36,392 nucleotides of DNA from Cytophagaceae bacterium. GTDB taxonomy: Bacteria; Bacteroidota; Bacteroidia; Cytophagales; Cytophagaceae. The stretch is from NCBI GenBank assembly GCA_025455005.1, contig JALONH010000032.1, positions 1-36,392 of the forward strand, given 5' to 3'. A model generated the notes under the pieces. The model was not told the DNA's origin. It worked only from the letters and a program-made list of their open reading frames with translations, and did not search any database. The first letter of the stretch is position 1, and every line of letters begins with the position of its first letter. Below, piece after piece: positions 31,587-36,392 of this stretch. The position numbers and the translations under genes were made by a program.

Positions 31587-34500
31587 TTAATTTTTAATTA
31601 TAGACAAACGTTCCATTGAATCAGGAGAAACAATTTGAATAATATATTTTCCTGATGGTAGGTTGGCGCCAAAAGAGGCTGATAAAGAGTCCCCATTATT
31701 ATTTACTTCAACAATTTCAACTATTTGACCTAAGGTATTGATAACCTCAATTTTGTAAATGTTTGAAATAGATACAGTATTAATCAGAGTAAACTGCTCG
31801 GCACTAGGATTTGGGAAAACCATCCAGTTAACGTCCTTAGAATCTAAAGAAGCCGAGAAAACAGATGAATATGATTCTGTACCGTCAAAATCAACCTGAC
31901 GAATTCGGTAATACCACAATCCCGAAGGTACAGATGCATCATAATAGGAATAAGTTGAAAGAGCAGCAGAAGTACCTTTACCAGCAACTGTTTCTATAGT
32001 TCTAAAGTTAACTGCATCAGAAGAACGCTGAACCTCAAATTGTTTATTATTTACTTCATTTGCAGTAATCCACTCTATGCGAACGTTATTTTTTTCAACA
32101 ATTGCACGTTGAGATATCCAATCAACCGGAAGTGTACATCCTATATTGGCTGCTATTACCGGTAAGCGATCACAAGGTGTCCCGGATTGGAATTGTATAT
32201 TGTAAAAGTAAAAGTAATCATCGGCTTGATTGTTCCCACCTGCGCCACCGGTAATAGTAAATATTCCGGACGGCGTTGAGTTATAAGGATATACTCCACC
32301 TGCATCATTCCAGTTAACATCTCCATTAATAGCACCTCTACTCGTTAAACGCATTCTCAAATTGGATCCCCAAGCATTATTGATTGTGAAAGAGGGAAAT
32401 GTGAACGTTATCAATTGATCATTGCCGGTATTTACGGTAGCATTATTTGAAGTGAAGGTACGCGCTGGAGTAAACGGATTTCCACTTCCGTCTAATATTT
32501 CTACTGTGATGGCACCGGAACCGGCACTATATATATCAAACGGAACTCGTAAAGATGTTATGGTAATGGATGAGGTAATGGTAAATCGCATATGATTACC
32601 CAAATTTATTCCCCAGTTTGTTAAACCACCCAATAACGTTGTAGGCCCTACACTTCCTCCTACTGCACTCATATCTTGAACATAATAGGTTCCGGCTGCT
32701 GGGGCATTGAAATTTAATCCTGTGGCTAAAGAAGCGCCTCCGGTAGGTACATTGTACCATTGGTAAGGTCCACCGCTTGCGTTGGTTATACTTAACGGAA
32801 TGGAACCGGAAGCTGCACATCCATCCACCGGTGTAGGTAAGTTGGAAGTTAACACCACTTCATCGAACGTAGAGGCACAACCAGAAATCGAAGCCGTTAA
32901 TCTATAGGTTCCGGCTGTTCTAACATTTGCAAGAGTAGAGGAGGTTCCGCCGGTAACATTTGTTCCATTCAATGCCCACTGCCAGGCAACTCCCGGTGGG
33001 AAACTAGCACCATTTGTAGGCGCAAGGTTATATGAAGCCGGCGAACAAATCACGGCATCTGCCGGTAAAGCAGGAGCCGGTAGAGTTGAAGAAATGACTA
33101 CCGTATCTGTTCTTTGGCAAGAAGAGGAATCTCTTACTACTACATATACACCAGGGCCATTTACAGCTGTAATGCTCAGCGTTGTTTGGGATGGTGACGA
33201 TGTTACTAGGTTTGTGGGACTTGGGCTATGGCGCTTCCAAGTGTACGTAACGTTTGTAGCAGTTGGAGTATTCGAATTTAAACTAACCGGGAAACCGGAT
33301 CCACAGGTAGTTCTGTCTGCACCTAGATTGGGCGTTCTACAAACGGCACCATAAGGATTCCAAAAATTACCGGATGCTAAAAACATATACATTACAGCTA
33401 ATGAATTTTGGTAATAGGGGGCATCGTCTAAACGGTCCGTTCCACTATAACCACTTAACGATGTTTTGGTAATCCAGTTTTGGTACCAAGCGTTCAATTG
33501 ACTTTGCGACACTGCAGTTTGAGATAAAACAAAGGCTCCGTAGAAAGCTGAATTTCGATCACCATTGGATGGATTACCGGTGGCGCGGTCGTAATTAGTA
33601 AAGATATTATTTACGCCTTCCGATTGAGCCCAATTCCCTACTTGTGTTAACCAGGTATCGGCTGCAGCCGTACCCCACCATAAATAATCGGTTGCAATAC
33701 GCCAAGGAGTTCTAGCTGCATCATATTGATAAGAATCCGGACCGGCACCTCCCGTTGCAGAATACGAGCATTCAGCACTATTGGGTGCTGGAACTGATCC
33801 GTTTGCTCTGGTCCATGCCGAAACCAAGTGCGTACTCGAATTTTTATTGGCATTGATTAATGCATAGGAATGGTCCGCTAATAAATTCCAAGCGGTTGCT
33901 TGAGAAGGAATATGTTGAGCAAAAGCTCTATAATAGGCCGGAGCAAAGTAAGAGATGTTGATACAAGTACATGTGGTGTTACTTTGAAAAGCATCCCCAG
34001 GTCGCAAAACATAAAATGGTGATATTCCCCCTGGACCCGTACATGCTGCATGACCTCCAGCATTACCAGGTAAATTTGTTTCGTAATTATAAATAGCTGT
34101 TATTAATGCTGTGGCATCTGCTCCATAATTGTAGGGTGAGGTAGCTGTTGGCCACTGTGCTTCAGCTATCAATAAAGCCATGGCAGCATCTAAATCACCG
34201 TCTGTAGCCCCATTAGAACTAATTACACCTGAACAACTAACCATCCAATGCATTAAACCATTGCTGTTTCGATATTGTCTATATCCAGCCCACAGTCTGT
34301 CGAATAACACTTTATCCCCTTGATAGGCTGCTAATAACATTCCATACCCTTGGCCTTCTGAAAAACTTGCAGATCCTGATGTTGAGTTTCGAACTAAGGA
34401 GTATGACCCACAACTCGTAACATAATTTGATCTCCATGAGTTATACCATGTTTGTGCTCTCGATGAGGATGCTGTAGCAGACTCTACAGTTTGGTTAAAC

Positions 34501-34604
34501 CCATACGGTGAAACGAAATTTCTTGGGAATGTGTAAGTCTGAGAGTATCCCTTTAGGATAAACGTACAGAATAGAAGGGAAAGTAGTATATACTTCATGT
34601 GCAT
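31587..34604 (-). CDS. GH8 endoglucanase, modular, T9SS-secreted
   Basis: A 1005-residue enzyme. The signal peptide is MHMKYILLSLLFCTFILKGYSQ (ATG 34604; ATG 34598 is also possible). The GH8 catalytic domain covers residues about 25-418: FSEGQGYGMLLAA carries the acid Glu83, GATDGDLDAAMAL the conserved Asp135/Asp137, and YQYDAARTPWRIATD the Asp295 expected as base in GH8 members of this type. The family attacks beta-1,4-glucan (or chitosan, xylan) with inversion; next to GH9, cellulose is the likely target. The C-terminal half (from CRTPNLGADRTTC, residue 422) repeats the GH9 layout: Ig-like segments, an aromatic-rich module (649-809), a fibronectin-III-like domain (LPVDWISQRAIVEKNN) and a T9SS sorting domain (about 925-1005, WMVFPNPSAEQFTL, terminal LSIIKN). 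Confidence 0.95.
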   Translation of the reverse strand: MHMKYILLSLLFCTFILKGYSQTYTFPRNFVSPYGFNQTVESATASSSRAQTWYNSWRSNYVTSCGSYSLVRNSTSGSASFSEGQGYGMLLAAYQGDKVLFDRLWAGYRQYRNSNGLMHWMVSCSGVISSNGATDGDLDAAMALLIAEAQWPTATSPYNYGADATALITAIYNYETNLPGNAGGHAACTGPGGISPFYVLRPGDAFQSNTTCTCINISYFAPAYYRAFAQHIPSQATAWNLLADHSYALINANKNSSTHLVSAWTRANGSVPAPNSAECSYSATGGAGPDSYQYDAARTPWRIATDYLWWGTAAADTWLTQVGNWAQSEGVNNIFTNYDRATGNPSNGDRNSAFYGAFVLSQTAVSQSQLNAWYQNWITKTSLSGYSGTDRLDDAPYYQNSLAVMYMFLASGNFWNPYGAVCRTPNLGADRTTCGSGFPVSLNSNTPTATNVTYTWKRHSPSPTNLVTSSPSQTTLSITAVNGPGVYVVVRDSSSCQRTDTVVISSTLPAPALPADAVICSPASYNLAPTNGASFPPGVAWQWALNGTNVTGGTSSTLANVRTAGTYRLTASISGCASTFDEVVLTSNLPTPVDGCAASGSIPLSITNASGGPYQWYNVPTGGASLATGLNFNAPAAGTYYVQDMSAVGGSVGPTTLLGGLTNWGINLGNHMRFTITSSITITSLRVPFDIYSAGSGAITVEILDGSGNPFTPARTFTSNNATVNTGNDQLITFTFPSFTINNAWGSNLRMRLTSRGAINGDVNWNDAGGVYPYNSTPSGIFTITGGAGGNNQADDYFYFYNIQFQSGTPCDRLPVIAANIGCTLPVDWISQRAIVEKNNVRIEWITANEVNNKQFEVQRSSDAVNFRTIETVAGKGTSAALSTYSYYDASVPSGLWYYRIRQVDFDGTESYSSVFSASLDSKDVNWMVFPNPSAEQFTLINTVSISNIYKIEVINTLGQIVEIVEVNNNGDSLSASFGANLPSGKYIIQIVSPDSMERLSIIKN

Positions 34605-34828
34605 ATAACAGATTGATACTATTTATACACAAAGTAACACTAAAAGTAACAATGGTGTTTATCTTATGATTTATTACACTAAATCAAGTTTTTTATTCAA
34701 AAGAGACCATAAAATATTATTATAATACAATTTAAAAAGCCATATAAAGTGCTAACTGATTTATAATTAATACGTTTGATATTCTATTTTATTCGAAAAA
34801 TAACAAACAATAGGAATGAAAAAAAAGA

Positions 34829-34875
34829 AATACCCCGGATAAGTATGGAATATATTCATATCTATCCGGGGTATT
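34829..34875 (-). terminator. Terminator of the 34895 Ig-repeat gene
   Basis: A 13-bp stem (AATACCCCGGATA at 34829-34841 with 34863-34875) has a 21-nt loop with inner TATG/CATA pairing. On the minus strand it is followed by TTTCTTTTTTTTC and lies about 20 nt past the stop. It separates this gene from GH8, which therefore needs its own promoter in 34605-34828. Confidence 0.85.
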
Positions 34876-34894
34876 AGTTACTGTTCAACAGTGT

Positions 34895-36392
34895 TTATTC
34901 CACAATCACTTTCTTTATAAATTGAATTTCGTCCACTTGAACTTTTAAGAAGTAAACACCGGCTTGACTGGTTTCCGTCATTACTTTTACAGCTCCGGTA
35001 CTCATTACTTGAGGTTCAATGCGTTGGATAGTTTTACCGGCAGCATCCATTACCTCTATAGATATTAATTTACCAGCTGCATTGTTATTTTCTAAATAGT
35101 ATTCTCCTTTAGAAGGGTTAGGGTATACGGACCATGCAGCTGCTTCCTGAATGGAGCGAGAAGAAGTCGTAGGACTTACCGTTATCGGAATATTAATGGA
35201 AGAGGTTTGTCCCAAAGGATTTGTTTGAGTAACACTTACAGATCCGGAGGAAGAACCAAAGTTGACAACGATGGTATTGGTACCTTGACCACTTACAATA
35301 GTAGCTCCCGGAGGGACTGTCCAGTTGTATTGCATACCGGAAGTAGATGGAACGCTATATGTAACGTTTGACTGATTAGCAATTACGGTTGCCGGTCCTG
35401 TGATAGAAGTGGCAAAGGTTGGCAACGGCTGGATGGACATAGTGGTTATGGAAGATGTGGTTGGGCTTCCCGTCACACAAGTCAAATTAGAGGTCATACG
35501 AACACTTATTTGATTACCATTCGCAATAGAAGTAGACGTGTAGGTATCATTCGTAGCACCCGATATAGGACTTCCATCTAACAACCACTGATAAGCAGGA
35601 GCAGAACCTCCTCCTACCGGTGTTGCGGTGAAGGTGATCGATTGTCCTTGGTATAGTGTACCAGAAGGACTCACGGTAATGGAAACAGATGCCACTAGAT
35701 TATTCGTTACCGTAACCGATACGTTAGGAGAGGTAGCTGTAGGTGTAGTAGCACAGGTAGAATTGGATGTCATCACTACGCTAATGATATCTCCAGTAAC
35801 TAATGAAGTAGAAGAATAAGTAACATTCGTTGCCCCTGAAATGGCGTTACCGTTTCTTCTCCATTGATAGGTTGGAGCTGTTCCACCGTTACCGGGATTA
35901 GCCGTAAAGGTTGCGTTTTGACCGGAACAAATGGTAGCAGAAGTTGGAGTTATACTGACAGCTGGAGTCACCGTACCGCTAACAGAAATGATTACCGCGT
36001 TTGAGGTAACAGGAGTAGTAGAAGCACAGGCGGCATTAGAGGTCATACGAACTGTAATAGACGAACCGTTGGTTAAAGTTGTTGAAGAATAGGTAGCATT
36101 CGTAGCTCCGGCTATCGACGTTGTTCCATTGAACCATTGATACGTCGGGGTACCGCCATCTACCGGGTTTGCCGTAAAGGTAACGTTCGTTCCGGTACAG
36201 ATGGTAGTAGAAGGCGTAGATATAGTTACGGATGGCGTAACTGCTGGAGTTATTGTAATTACTACCGCGTTAGAGGTAACAGGAGTAGTAGAAGCACAAG
36301 CCGCGTTAGAGGTCATACGAACTGTAATAGACGCACCGTTGGTTAAAGCTGTTGAAGAATAGGTAGCATTCGTAGCTCCGGCTATCGACGTA
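34895..36392 (-). CDS. Ig-like-repeat secreted protein with T9SS sorting domain (5' end beyond window)
   Basis: The minus-strand frame is open from the window edge to the stop at 34895 (about 498 residues); the true start is outside. Residues nearest the edge repeat a 90-92-residue Ig-like unit at least three and a half times; each has a Cys in ICTGTNVTFTANPVDGG, a central Trp-type strand (PTYQWFNGTTSI), GATNATYSST and a second Cys in MTSNAACAST. The last unit has lost one Cys (LYQGQSITFTATPVGG). A PKD-like domain follows (NWTVPPGATIVSGQGTNTIV), then a T9SS sorting domain (WSVYPNPSKGEYYL, SQAGVYFLKVQ, terminal IKKVIVE). The missing N-terminus may carry another catalytic domain, since it lies next to the cellulases; this cannot be judged here. 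Confidence 0.88.
   Translation of the reverse strand, partial: TSIAGATNATYSSTALTNGASITVRMTSNAACASTTPVTSNAVVITITPAVTPSVTISTPSTTICTGTNVTFTANPVDGGTPTYQWFNGTTSIAGATNATYSSTTLTNGSSITVRMTSNAACASTTPVTSNAVIISVSGTVTPAVSITPTSATICSGQNATFTANPGNGGTAPTYQWRRNGNAISGATNVTYSSTSLVTGDIISVVMTSNSTCATTPTATSPNVSVTVTNNLVASVSITVSPSGTLYQGQSITFTATPVGGGSAPAYQWLLDGSPISGATNDTYTSTSIANGNQISVRMTSNLTCVTGSPTTSSITTMSIQPLPTFATSITGPATVIANQSNVTYSVPSTSGMQYNWTVPPGATIVSGQGTNTIVVNFGSSSGSVSVTQTNPLGQTSSINIPITVSPTTSSRSIQEAAAWSVYPNPSKGEYYLENNNAAGKLISIEVMDAAGKTIQRIEPQVMSTGAVKVMTETSQAGVYFLKVQVDEIQFIKKVIVE
35440..36392. repeat. Tandem 270-276 bp repeats coding for Ig-like units
   Basis: The same landmark (GGTCATACG, coding for the RMTS strand) recurs at about 35492, 36041 and 36311, with a diverged copy near 35768. 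Positions 35991-36122 and 36261-36392 match at about 94% by eye over 132 nt, so the outer units are recent duplicates and the inner ones older. Confidence 0.85.

Noticed and set aside
27911-34604. Cellulosome-type assembly of the cellulases
   Set aside because: No dockerin or cohesin motifs are present; both enzymes end in T9SS sorting domains.

Overview
The window (about 36.4 kb, AT-rich) looks like chromosome from a Bacteroidota member, most likely a Cytophaga-like, cellulose-degrading bacterium of the Cytophagales. The reasons are several secreted proteins ending in type IX secretion (T9SS) sorting domains, adjacent GH8 and GH9 cellulases, a TonB receptor with a carboxypeptidase-regulatory-like domain, Bacteroidota-only families (DUF4783, BBP2-like porin), and repeated TAnnTTTG promoter -7 boxes upstream of genes. 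The species cannot be named from sequence reading alone.

Layout. 1-4477 (minus): two large secreted proteins, the first cut by the window edge, separated by a hairpin; a decamer tandem repeat lies just upstream of the second. 4610-7226 (plus): a VWA protein and a MoxR/ChlI-type AAA+ ATPase. 7453-11665 (plus): TonB-dependent receptor, LytS-type histidine kinase and LytTR response regulator in one operon. 11704-12426 (minus): a small T9SS cargo protein. 12602-14513 (plus): a signal-peptide mini-ORF, the C-terminal remnant of an M20-type amidohydrolase and an LctP-type permease. 14593-14757 (plus): a 54-residue His-rich exported protein with a good promoter. 14816-20173 (minus): a likely operon purK-purE-OmpA-family protein-TerC-aldose epimerase. 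20522-21742 (minus): a porin. 22301-23821 (minus): gpmI. 24224-26195 (plus): DUF4783 protein, nadC, a 14-copy heptamer repeat and a YcxB-like membrane protein. 26363-27865 (plus): a T9SS Ig-like protein. 27911-36392 (minus): GH9 cellulase, GH8 cellulase and the C-terminal part of an Ig-repeat T9SS protein.

How it fits together. Housekeeping genes (purine synthesis, glycolysis, NAD synthesis) are interleaved with envelope and secreted genes. The cellulase locus resembles a Cytophaga-type system in which separate multidomain enzymes go through T9SS to the surface instead of being assembled on a scaffoldin. The GH8 and GH9 enzymes share almost the same C-terminal chain of modules, so one secretion and anchoring chassis carries two catalytic domains. 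I found no tRNA, rRNA, CRISPR array, transposase or phage gene. The clearest non-gene signals are two tandem repeats next to start codons and a strong excess of the tetranucleotide CCGG in most genes but not in the porin gene.
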